The notes under the pieces were generated by a model that worked only from the letters and a program-made list of their open reading frames with translations, had not been told where the DNA came from and did not search any database. Shown here one piece after another: positions 1 to 6,766 of a stretch of DNA of 6,987 nucleotides. The position numbers were made by a program, and so were the translations under genes. Source of the stretch: DATMXS01 sp035561355 (GTDB taxonomy: Bacteria; Acidobacteriota; Terriglobia; Bryobacterales; Bryobacteraceae); the NCBI GenBank assembly GCA_035561355.1, contig DATMXS010000307.1, forward strand, positions 1-6,987, in the 5' to 3' direction. Each line of letters opens with the position of its first letter. The stretch's first letter is position 1.

Positions 1-188
1 GTTCTGATTCATGGATTCACTCAGGCTGGAACCCGCCTCCATTCACATCCCAACCGCCGATCACTACTAACGCGATTCGGCTTGGGACGGACCGTCGTGC
101 CTTGTCTCATCCGCCACTCATGGGCCTTCCGGCGCAACGACGGCGGCTTTCCCGGGTTCTCCGCCGTCGAACAGGCCCGCTCGACTTT
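1..188. other. Left-edge intergenic region, no supported gene
   Basis: I see no convincing gene here. A plus-strand frame is open from base 1 to 282 and begins VLIHGFTQAG, which resembles the start of an alpha/beta hydrolase core. The rest of that frame has no hydrolase motif and it runs into the 3' end of the oxidoreductase gene on the other strand. A minus-strand frame starting with the ATG at 42 is open to the edge, but only 14 codons are visible. The one structural feature is the hairpin at 138-169. Confidence 0.5.
138..169 (-). terminator. Hairpin after the oxidoreductase gene, possible terminator
   Basis: CGACGGCGG at 138-146 and CCGCCGTCG at 161-169 form a perfect 9-bp stem with a 14-base loop that contains CCCGGG. 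The hairpin lies about 20 bases past the TGA of the leftward oxidoreductase gene, where an operon terminator would be expected. Reading leftward, only TT follows the stem, so it lacks the U-tract of a standard intrinsic terminator. It could instead stabilise the 3' end of the message. Confidence 0.35.
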
Positions 189-1385
189 TCACCCCTCGAC
201 CTTCCTCGTCCCGTCGTTCCACCGGACGCGCCTCCCACTTCGCAATGAAATGTTTGCCATCTGCGGGACCAGCGTGGCCTGAAAGCCGAGCGACATCGGA
301 GCCGCTGGGGTCTTGCGCGTCCGCATGCATTCCATAAAGTTCCGCACGTGGAGATCGGTCGCAAAATCGAACCCGCGTTCCGACTTCTTCGAGATTGCCG
401 GCTTCTCCTCGGCGCCTTGGAGATAGACCCTGAGTTCCTCCCGCCCGATGTCCATGCGGGCCTTGTCGCCGTCGTAATGGTTCATCTGGTCGTTGCGCCT
501 TACGTATCGCATGGCAGCGTAGTTGATCGTGAACACCGCGATGAAATCGGAGGCATACTCGGCCGTGACCACGACCGATTCGGGCAAATCGACGCCTGGC
601 CGGTGCGGCTTGCCCGCCGCCGCGGTGACCGCCTGCGGAAACCCCGCGTTCATGAGCATGTGAATGCCGTCGAAGACGTGCGCGCCCTGGTCCCCCACGA
701 TGCCACCCGCATAATCGGAGAGATAGCGCCAGTTCACGAACCGGAACGGATCGGGCGGCACGCGCTTCTTTGCCGGACCCTGCCATTGCTCCCAGTCCAG
801 CGGCCCTTCCAACTTAACGTCAGTCGCCGCGCGCAGATAATTGTTCAGCCACCAGGAGCGGACCATGCGCACGTCGCCGAGCGTGCCTCCGGACACGATC
901 TTTGTCGCTTCGAGATACAGGTCGTAGCTGCGGCGCTGCATCCCGACCTGCACGATCTGCTTCGACTTCTTCTCAGCCTCGACCAGTTCCACGCCCTGCT
1001 CCGGAGTCTGGCAGAGCGGCTTCTCGACATAGACATCCTTGCCCGCGGCAAGTGCGTCGAGCACCATGCGGTGGTGCCAGTGTTCGGGTGTTGCGATCAG
1101 GACCGCGTCGATCTCTTTGTCGGCAAGCACTTGCCTGTAATTGCGATACGATTTCGGCGCCGAGCCGCCCTGACCTTTTGCCGCGACCGAGATCGAGCGT
1201 TCCAAGTTCGGTTCGTACACGTCACACACGGCGCCGATCCGCACTGTGGGATCTTTCTGAAACGTCGTCATGACCAGTTCTCCCCGTCCGCCGGCGCCGA
1301 TTACGCCCAGGACAATGCGGTCGGACGGAGCGGCATGTGCGGCCAACGCCGCGCCGCCAGCGAGCAGGAAGCTTCTTCTATTCAT
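189..1385 (-). CDS. Tat-exported Gfo/Idh/MocA family oxidoreductase
   Basis: This 398-residue protein is a predicted NAD(P)-dependent dehydrogenase of the Gfo/Idh/MocA family, which oxidises or reduces sugars, cyclitols and their derivatives. The N-terminus MNRRSFLLAGGAALAAHAA is a twin-arginine signal (R3-R4, then a short hydrophobic stretch), so the enzyme is probably folded with its cofactor and exported. The Rossmann dinucleotide loop follows at about 25-35 (VLGVIGAGGRG, glycines 30, 32 and 35). The family EKP motif, with its catalytic lysine, is at 121-123. The C-terminal domain has GDQGAHVFDG at 231-240, where D232 and H236 match the usual Asp-x3-His active-site pattern. The HVRNFMECMRTRKTP segment at about 346-360 is typical of secreted members. 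It is the second gene of an operon: its ATG lies inside the last codons of the hydrolase gene, preceded by GAGGAG. The substrate cannot be read from the sequence. Confidence 0.93.
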   Translation of the reverse strand: MNRRSFLLAGGAALAAHAAPSDRIVLGVIGAGGRGELVMTTFQKDPTVRIGAVCDVYEPNLERSISVAAKGQGGSAPKSYRNYRQVLADKEIDAVLIATPEHWHHRMVLDALAAGKDVYVEKPLCQTPEQGVELVEAEKKSKQIVQVGMQRRSYDLYLEATKIVSGGTLGDVRMVRSWWLNNYLRAATDVKLEGPLDWEQWQGPAKKRVPPDPFRFVNWRYLSDYAGGIVGDQGAHVFDGIHMLMNAGFPQAVTAAAGKPHRPGVDLPESVVVTAEYASDFIAVFTINYAAMRYVRRNDQMNHYDGDKARMDIGREELRVYLQGAEEKPAISKKSERGFDFATDLHVRNFMECMRTRKTPAAPMSLGFQATLVPQMANISLRSGRRVRWNDGTRKVEG

Positions 1386-3735
1386 TTCTCTCCTCTGACT
1401 GCCGAGGCCACTCGAGGTGGCGCTTCAAGAATTCAAACGTCCCCTTGCCGTTGATCGTGTGCGGGCCGTTGAAGAACTCGATCTCGGCGCGTTCAGGCAT
1501 GTTCATCCTGGTCGCGTAAAACCGGCGCACCTTGGCGAATTCATACGCGACCCACTCGTCCGGCGCGACCCCGTCCGCGTGGCCCCGCTCCACCATGAAC
1601 GGCCGCGGCGCCATCAAATCCGCCAGTTCCGCGTAGTTCGCGACATTGGCCAGATCGAACTCGATCATGTCGTACTCGTCCGTGAGCAGGTAACTGTAGC
1701 GCGAGTCGACGCTCGTGTTCTTCCAGACCCACTCGTTGAAGTCGGCCGAGCAGATCGAAAGGGCGTAGCCGTCCAGCAGTGGCGGGACCCGCATTGCCGT
1801 CTTGCCGCCATAGGATAGGCCGTAGAAGCCGATCCGCCGCGCATCTACGAATGGCAGGCCGGAGAGCCACTCGAGCTGCCTCTGGTGTTGGCCTACGATG
1901 AACGAAAACAGGGCTAGCTTCAGCGGATGCGCTTTTCGCTGGATCAGGCGAAAGCGATCGTGCCCGATGTACGGATTTTGGGGAGCATAAGCGATGAATC
2001 CCTGCTCGGCCAGCCGCACGGCGTAGCGATGGTAGGCCGGATTGTCCACGGCGGGATCGGCAAGGTCGCTCGGCCGTCCTTCCAAGCCATGCTGGCAGAC
2101 CACCACGGGACGGCGTTCCCCTGGCCGAAGGTCCTTCGGGACCAGCAGAATGCCATAGCTGAATATGCCGGGCCAGACGTCCAGCACCACTTCGTAGCCT
2201 CGGAACTTCGGCTCGTCGTAGATCAGCCGCGTGCGCGGATTCGCCGGGACGCTCGGATCGGGCATCCGCCCGATTACTTCGTCCCAGATGTAGTTCCGGG
2301 CGTATTGCGACGTCTCCCTCCACCTCTCGGGTGACGAACTGTCCGCCTTGCGCCAGAACTCGGAGCGGCGGACCGGCGACTGCCGGATGAGCCGCTGGGT
2401 GTGCGCCGCCAACTCGTCGAACTGACGGTGCATCCGTTCCGATGTGTCAGCGCGCGTGCCGCGCAGGTCTTCGGGAGCTTCTCCCGGCGGCGCGAGTTTC
2501 AACTCTGCGCCCGCCGTCCGGAGCAGCGCCGCGAGAGCCGCATCCGAACCCGGGAGACCGCGTCCATCGCCGCTGGCCACAAGTTGCAGCTTCTCGCCCG
2601 CGTTCAGTTTGGCAAACCACTGCCGCCCGCGATCGATTTCGCGTTGGACATTTTCGAGCGGCGGAGTCGTCAGCGCGCCGTTCGGAGTTGCCCCGCTGCG
2701 CTCCTTGGTGGCCGGTGGCGGCCCCTTTACGTCCGGCACGGCGCTCGCTTCAATCACCAACGCGCGCGGCGCAATCATCGCGGCGATCTCGGCATCTCCG
2801 AACTCCCGCAGCAGAGCCCACACGTCACGATAGATCGGCTCCTTCCACACCTCTTCCCGCGGCTGGAAGTAGCCGCTCACGAGAGTGGCGTCGATGCGGG
2901 TGTCCAGCGCCGCACTGTAGAAGGCGATCAGCCCGCCTTCGGCGTATCCGGCCACCGCGATCGGGGCGGCATGCTTGCGGTTCTCGGCCACCAGCCAATC
3001 GACAGCCGCGAGCACTTTCTGAACCTCATAGCCGATGATGTGCCGCCCCGTCTCGTAGGCCATGCGGTAGATCCACTCGCGGTGCGGCATGTTGGTCATC
3101 CGGATCCCGGGGATGCCCGACCATGTACTCTTGCGGTCAATCAGCACGGGAACCAGCACCTGGCAGCCGCTCTCGGCCAACCGGCGTGCGAACTGGGCCG
3201 AACGGGGTACACCGGGCTCCAACCCGGCAAGCGCCTCGGGTGTCCAATCCGCATCCGGCAGTGCAACGACGCGTGCCACAGGGGGCGTGTCAGGCTCGAG
3301 CAGCAGCCCCTCGGCTGCAACTCCCTCGAACACGGGCCAGCGCACGGCGTAAATCTTGTATCCGTTGCCACGCCCGGCGAGAGCAGGCGCTGAAGTGGTC
3401 GCGTCGAAGGTCAGCGCGTTTGCGCTCACGCGAGCATCCACCGCGCCGATAATGCGGGCGAGGCTCGCTCGATTGGGCGCGATGGAGCGTTCGTAAGCGT
3501 CGCGCGATGTGAAGTCGCGCTTCCAGAACCGCTCCCGCGCTGTCGCTACCCGGTCCGCTTCCCGCAGCAGGTAGCCATGGATGGCATCCACCATCGACAC
3601 GGCGAAGTCCCCGCCATCTTTGAGCGGCGCGGTCCCGGGAAGGCGGTCCTGTGCGAACGCCGGAGCGAGAAGAAGAACGGCGGCGGCCACTACCGCATAC
3701 GGAGTTGCATGGGAAAAGTCCGTGACGTCACGCAT
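1378..3735 (-). CDS. Secreted tandem alpha/beta hydrolase (esterase-like), first domain lacking the nucleophile
   Basis: This 785-residue protein appears to contain two alpha/beta hydrolase domains. Residues 1-28 form a Sec-type signal (hydrophobic core about 13-25, cleavage after AFA, before Q29), so it acts outside the cytoplasm. Domain 1 (about 125-335) has a nucleophile-elbow sequence GYAEGG at 263-268, where the catalytic serine position is Ala265 (codon GCC at 2941-2943). This half is therefore probably not a serine hydrolase. A Pro-rich linker (about 334-360) and a helical segment follow. Domain 2 (about 505-776) looks intact: QHGLEG at 548-553 for the oxyanion hole, GLSYGG with Ser641, and plausible acid and base residues Asp721 (GHADG) and His759 (NGPHT). 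It resembles the acetyl-xylan-esterase/dienelactone-hydrolase-like proteins common in Acidobacteriota and Planctomycetota. The start at 3735 is supported by an in-frame stop 4 codons upstream and an AAGG six bases before the ATG. Its substrate, perhaps an ester on plant polysaccharide, is inferred. Confidence 0.88.
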   Translation of the reverse strand: MRDVTDFSHATPYAVVAAAVLLLAPAFAQDRLPGTAPLKDGGDFAVSMVDAIHGYLLREADRVATARERFWKRDFTSRDAYERSIAPNRASLARIIGAVDARVSANALTFDATTSAPALAGRGNGYKIYAVRWPVFEGVAAEGLLLEPDTPPVARVVALPDADWTPEALAGLEPGVPRSAQFARRLAESGCQVLVPVLIDRKSTWSGIPGIRMTNMPHREWIYRMAYETGRHIIGYEVQKVLAAVDWLVAENRKHAAPIAVAGYAEGGLIAFYSAALDTRIDATLVSGYFQPREEVWKEPIYRDVWALLREFGDAEIAAMIAPRALVIEASAVPDVKGPPPATKERSGATPNGALTTPPLENVQREIDRGRQWFAKLNAGEKLQLVASGDGRGLPGSDAALAALLRTAGAELKLAPPGEAPEDLRGTRADTSERMHRQFDELAAHTQRLIRQSPVRRSEFWRKADSSSPERWRETSQYARNYIWDEVIGRMPDPSVPANPRTRLIYDEPKFRGYEVVLDVWPGIFSYGILLVPKDLRPGERRPVVVCQHGLEGRPSDLADPAVDNPAYHRYAVRLAEQGFIAYAPQNPYIGHDRFRLIQRKAHPLKLALFSFIVGQHQRQLEWLSGLPFVDARRIGFYGLSYGGKTAMRVPPLLDGYALSICSADFNEWVWKNTSVDSRYSYLLTDEYDMIEFDLANVANYAELADLMAPRPFMVERGHADGVAPDEWVAYEFAKVRRFYATRMNMPERAEIEFFNGPHTINGKGTFEFLKRHLEWPRQSEERNE
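1390..1395 (-). promoter_or_regulatory. Ribosome binding site of the oxidoreductase, inside the upstream gene
   Basis: On the minus strand GAGGAG lies 4 bases before the ATG at 1385. It sits within the codons for the last residues (EERNE) of the hydrolase gene, whose TAG ends at 1378. The two frames overlap by 8 bases, an arrangement that normally goes with translational coupling. It also fixes the start that keeps the twin-arginine signal at the N-terminus. Confidence 0.7.
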
Positions 3736-3741
3736 GGCGTA

Positions 3742-3746
3742 CCTTC
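3742..3746 (-). promoter_or_regulatory. Ribosome binding site of the secreted hydrolase
   Basis: On the minus strand GAAGG ends 6 bases before the ATG at 3735. A second purine-rich block (GGAGAGAAAG) lies just upstream. An in-frame TGA at 3745-3747 rules out a longer N-terminus. Confidence 0.55.
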
Positions 3747-3802
3747 ACTTTCTCTCCATTTGTGATTTGGTAAGACCTGCCTGCGCCGGGTGCGCACGAT
3801 TG

Positions 3803-3808
3803 ATTCTA
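3803..3808 (-). promoter_or_regulatory. Possible -10 element for the leftward operon
   Basis: TAGAAT on the minus strand matches the TATAAT consensus at 5 of 6 positions and sits in the most AT-rich patch before the hydrolase gene. It would give a leader of about 60 bases. I see no matching -35 hexamer at the usual distance, so this is only a candidate. Confidence 0.25.
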
Positions 3809-3823
3809 AACCGCGCCGGAGCG

Positions 3824-3835
3824 CTTCGCGCGAAG
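3824..3835. repeat. 12-bp perfect palindrome in the divergent intergenic region
   Basis: CTTCGCGCGAAG is a perfect palindrome near the middle of the region between the two divergent operons. It lies just upstream of the candidate leftward -10 element, so it could be an operator for a dimeric regulator. Palindromes this short also arise by chance in GC-rich DNA, so the evidence is weak. Confidence 0.3.
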
Positions 3836-3906
3836 TCGCCACCCGACGAGGCGATCGTGCCGCTACCGAAGCCGTAGTGCGAGAGCCCCGCGCGGCGGCG
3901 GCGCGA

Positions 3907-3937
3907 CCCCGTCTGTTAAACTTTACTCAGACAGGGG
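3907..3937 (+). promoter_or_regulatory. Inverted repeat overlapping the ribosome binding site of the ATPase gene
   Basis: CCCCGTCTG (3907-3915) pairs with CAGAC-A-GGGG (3928-3937), giving 9 base pairs with one bulged A and a 12-base AT-rich loop. The right arm contains AGGGG(A), the likely Shine-Dalgarno sequence of the ATPase gene. If transcription starts upstream, the hairpin would hide the ribosome binding site. If the AT-rich loop (TTAAACTTTACT) holds the -10 element, the same repeat would act as a DNA operator instead. The sequence alone does not separate these possibilities. Confidence 0.5.
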
Positions 3938-3946
3938 ATGCACCGA

Positions 3947-5461
3947 ATGACAAAACTCAGCGGGGAATTTCCCTCGAATCTGGGAGAACTGCGGCGCAGT
4001 AGCAGCTATTCAGAGGAGCGGATCGGATCGCGCAGCGTCAAGGATGAGGTCCGAGCCAACCTGATCTGCAAACTGCAGAAGGGCGAGACCCTCTTCCCGG
4101 GCATTGTGGGCTACGAGGAGACGGTGTGCCCGCAGGTGGCGAACGCGATTCTGGCGCGCCACAACTTCATCCTTCTCGGGCTGCGCGGCCAGGCGAAGAC
4201 TCGCCTGCTCCGGTTGCTCACGACGCTGCTCGATGAGCACCTGCCATACGTGGCCGGGTGTGAGATTCACGACAATCCGTACAAGCCGATCTGCCGGCAG
4301 TGCCGGGACACGATCGCCGAACAGGGCGAAGACACTCCGATCGCATGGCTCACCCGCGACCAGCGCTACGTCGAAAAGCTCGCCACTCCGGACGTGACGA
4401 TCGCCGACATGATCGGCGATATCGATCCCATCAAGGCGGCGCGGCGTGGGCAGAACATCTCCGATGAGCTGACCGTCCACTACGGCCTGTTGCCCCGCGC
4501 GAATCGCGGCATCTTCGCGGTCAACGAGTTGCCCGATCTCGCAGGCAAGATCCAGGTGGGTTTGTTCAACATCATGCAGGAAGGTGACGTGCAGATTAAG
4601 GGCTATCCGGTCCGGCTGCCGCTCGACCTCATGCTCGTGTTTACGGCCAACCCGGAGGACTACACTGCACGCGGCAAGATCATCACGCCGCTGAAAGACC
4701 GCCTGGGAAGCGAAGTCCGCACGCACTATCCGGTTGAAACCCAAGAAGGCATCGCGATCACGCGCCAGGAAGCCTGGACTGACCGGCCCTCTCCGATCAA
4801 GGTGGAGATTCCCGAGTTCATCCGCGAGATCGTCGAACAGCTTGCGTTCCTCGCGCGCGAGGACAAGCGGGTTGACAAGCGCTCAGGCGTTTCGCAGAGA
4901 CTGCCGATCTCGGCGCTCGAGAACGTCGTCTCCAATGCGGAGCGGCGCGCCCTCCGTGCCAAGGAAGCCGTCGCAGTGCCGCGGGTCATCGACATCTACT
5001 CGGCGCTGCCGGCGATCACCGGCAAATTGGAACTCGAGTACGAGGGCGAATTAAAGGGCGGCGACGTCATCGCCAAAGAGATCATCAAGACGGCTGTGGG
5101 CAAGGTCTATTCGCGCATGTTCGACGGCGAGAACGTGGCGCAGATCATCCAGTGGTTCGACCTTGGCGGCTCGCTGAAACTCGACGAAAGCGCCGACGCC
5201 GAGAGCATCGTGAAACAACTCTCGGGGATTCAGGGCCTGATGGACAAGCTGACCGTGATGCGGGTGGGCAAGAGCGATCCGGCTCCATTGCGCGCCGCGG
5301 CGGCGGAGTTCATCCTGGAGGGCCTGCACGCGCACCGGCGTATCAGCCGCACTGAGGAGCGTGGGTTCACCAGCGAGGAGCGCAAGCGCGAACCGCATGC
5401 CTCCGAAGAGCCCCGCGGCCGGCAAGGCGGCGGAGGCGGCTATCGCCGGCAGTTCAATTAG
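3947..5461 (+). CDS. Magnesium-chelatase-I/MoxR-like AAA+ ATPase with a Cys/His cluster insertion
   Basis: This 504-residue AAA+ ATPase is of the magnesium chelatase I-like group (COG1239 type), probably a remodelling motor that works with the VWA protein next door. I start it at the ATG at 3947 because AGGGGA lies 8 bases upstream; the ATG at 3938 would add three residues but has no spacing to that site. Numbering from 3947: the Walker A loop GLRGQAKT is at 78-85, with Ala in place of the last Gly. Walker B is GIFAVNE at 188-194, with Asn for the usual Asp. Sensor 1 is TANPEDY at 233-239 with Asn235, and KDR at 250-252 is the likely arginine finger region. SGVSQR at 313-318 suits sensor 2. 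Between Walker A and B lies a C-x2-H-x7-C-x2-C cluster (C105, H108, C116, C119). The last 20 or so residues are Gly/Arg-rich (GGGGGYRR). No signal peptide or membrane segment is visible. The client is unknown. Confidence 0.9.
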   Translation: MTKLSGEFPSNLGELRRSSSYSEERIGSRSVKDEVRANLICKLQKGETLFPGIVGYEETVCPQVANAILARHNFILLGLRGQAKTRLLRLLTTLLDEHLPYVAGCEIHDNPYKPICRQCRDTIAEQGEDTPIAWLTRDQRYVEKLATPDVTIADMIGDIDPIKAARRGQNISDELTVHYGLLPRANRGIFAVNELPDLAGKIQVGLFNIMQEGDVQIKGYPVRLPLDLMLVFTANPEDYTARGKIITPLKDRLGSEVRTHYPVETQEGIAITRQEAWTDRPSPIKVEIPEFIREIVEQLAFLAREDKRVDKRSGVSQRLPISALENVVSNAERRALRAKEAVAVPRVIDIYSALPAITGKLELEYEGELKGGDVIAKEIIKTAVGKVYSRMFDGENVAQIIQWFDLGGSLKLDESADAESIVKQLSGIQGLMDKLTVMRVGKSDPAPLRAAAAEFILEGLHAHRRISRTEERGFTSEERKREPHASEEPRGRQGGGGGYRRQFN

Positions 5462-5509
5462 CGAGCCAGCAGCAGAGCCGCGACGGCAACAAAGCTGCAG
5501 CGGGGGCCG

Positions 5510-5517
5510 AGGAGAGG
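5510..5517 (+). promoter_or_regulatory. Ribosome binding site of the VWA gene
   Basis: AGGAGAGG lies four bases before the ATG at 5522 and fixes the start of the VWA protein. The 60-base spacer after the ATPase stop otherwise shows no terminator or promoter, so the two genes are probably cotranscribed. Confidence 0.7.
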
Positions 5518-5521
5518 TGCT

Positions 5522-6760
5522 ATGAGCTCCGTCAAGTACTCGAAATACACCGGCGATGATTTGGGGATCTCGGCCGAGGACCTCATGCAGGCGCTGGCGG
5601 ATTTCCTGCTCGAGAGCGGCTTCAACCAAAACCAGATGCAGTTTTCGGAGATGAACCGCCATTCACTGGAGGAGCTGAAGCAGGCGATCCAGCGGGCACT
5701 CGAAAACGGCGACCTCTTCGATGCGGAGCAGGCGGAGCAGATGATGCAGCGCCTCCAGAAGCTCTCCGAGCAGCAGATGGACGAGCTCCTGGACCGGCTG
5801 GCGCAGAAACTCGTCAGTGAAGGCTACATGAACGAAGTCGAGCCGGACGCGCAGATGCAGGAAGGCCAGGGCGGTGTGGGTGACCGCCAGACCGAGATGA
5901 AGGTGGAGATCACCGACAAGTCGCTGGATTTCCTCGGATTCAAAACGCTCAAAGACCTGCTCGCCTCTGTCGGTAAATCGAGCTTTGGAGCGCACGACAC
6001 TCGGGATCTCTCTACCGGCGTCGAGGCTTCGGGCGCTTCGAAGCTGTACGAGTTCGGCGACACATTGAACCTCGACATCAGCGAGACGCTCTTCTCCGCG
6101 GTTCGGCGAGAAGGCGTGAGGTTGCCGATCAACCTCGAGTACTCTGATCTTCGCGTGCATCAGGCTGAGTACCAATCATCCTGTGCCACGGTGCTGATGC
6201 TCGATTGCTCGCACAGCATGATTCTCTACGGCGAGGATCGCTTCACGCCGGCGAAGAAAGTCGCCCTGGCGCTCGCGCACCTCATACGCACGCAGTATCC
6301 GGGCGATTCGCTCCACTGTGTACTGTTCCACGATTCGGCCGAAGAACTGCGGCTGCGCGATCTCGCCAAGGTTCAGGTGGGTCCGTACTATACGAACACG
6401 CGCGACGGCCTGATCCTGGCGCAGCGCCTCCTGATGCGCGAGAAGAAGGACATGCGCCAGATCATCATGATCACCGACGGCAAGCCCTCGGCCCTCACGC
6501 TCGAGGATGGGAGGATGTACCGCAACGCCTTCGGTCTGGATCCGCTGGTGATCTCGCGCACCCTCGAAGAGGTGAATCGCTGCAAGCGCCAGGGCATCCT
6601 GATCAACACGTTCATGCTTGCGAGCGATTATGGATTGGTGAACTTCGTCCAGAAGATAACGGAACTGTGCCGTGGGAAAGCGTACTTCACAACGCCATAC
6701 AACCTGGGCCAGTACCTGCTAATGGACTACATGAACCGCAAGACCCGCACGGTCCAATAA
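5522..6760 (+). CDS. VWA-domain (MIDAS) partner of the AAA+ ATPase
   Basis: This 412-residue protein has a C-terminal von Willebrand factor A domain. The domain begins at about 221 with CATVLMLDCSHSM, and D228-C229-S230-H231-S232 is a complete DxSxS MIDAS motif. T293 in NTRDGL and D319 in MITDG supply the other metal-binding positions, so divalent-metal binding should be intact. The N-terminal part is mostly helical and charged; residues 48-100 (Glu, Gln and Leu rich) could form a helical bundle or short coiled coil. There is no signal peptide or membrane segment, so it is probably cytoplasmic. VWA proteins beside MoxR or magnesium-chelatase-like ATPases act as adaptors: BchD with BchI and ViaA with RavA are the known examples. 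By that analogy this one likely couples its ATPase to a target. It resembles the uncharacterised VWA group COG4867 and I give no gene name. Confidence 0.88.
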   Translation: MSSVKYSKYTGDDLGISAEDLMQALADFLLESGFNQNQMQFSEMNRHSLEELKQAIQRALENGDLFDAEQAEQMMQRLQKLSEQQMDELLDRLAQKLVSEGYMNEVEPDAQMQEGQGGVGDRQTEMKVEITDKSLDFLGFKTLKDLLASVGKSSFGAHDTRDLSTGVEASGASKLYEFGDTLNLDISETLFSAVRREGVRLPINLEYSDLRVHQAEYQSSCATVLMLDCSHSMILYGEDRFTPAKKVALALAHLIRTQYPGDSLHCVLFHDSAEELRLRDLAKVQVGPYYTNTRDGLILAQRLLMREKKDMRQIIMITDGKPSALTLEDGRMYRNAFGLDPLVISRTLEEVNRCKRQGILINTFMLASDYGLVNFVQKITELCRGKAYFTTPYNLGQYLLMDYMNRKTRTVQ

Positions 6761-6766
6761 AACGTC

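Noticed and set aside
1..42. Minus-strand frame from the ATG at 42 running off the left edge
   Set aside because: Only 14 codons are visible, with a weak ribosome binding site and no recognisable sequence.
1..282. Plus-strand open frame starting VLIHGFTQAG, like an alpha/beta hydrolase fragment
   Set aside because: Only about ten residues look hydrolase-like, the rest has no motif, and the frame overlaps the 3' end of a well-supported gene on the other strand.
348..1454. Long plus-strand frame opposite the oxidoreductase gene
   Set aside because: It is rich in Arg, His and Leu and lacks domain motifs, as expected for the antisense of a GC-rich gene; the minus-strand frame has clear Rossmann and EKP motifs.
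2401..3393. Long plus-strand frame opposite the hydrolase gene
   Set aside because: No motif or ribosome binding site; composition is that of an antisense shadow and the opposite strand encodes a clear hydrolase.
3947..6760. True magnesium chelatase for bacteriochlorophyll synthesis (BchI/BchD)
   Set aside because: The ATPase has altered Walker residues and an extra Cys/His cluster, the VWA protein lacks its own AAA+ domain unlike BchD, and no pigment genes are present.
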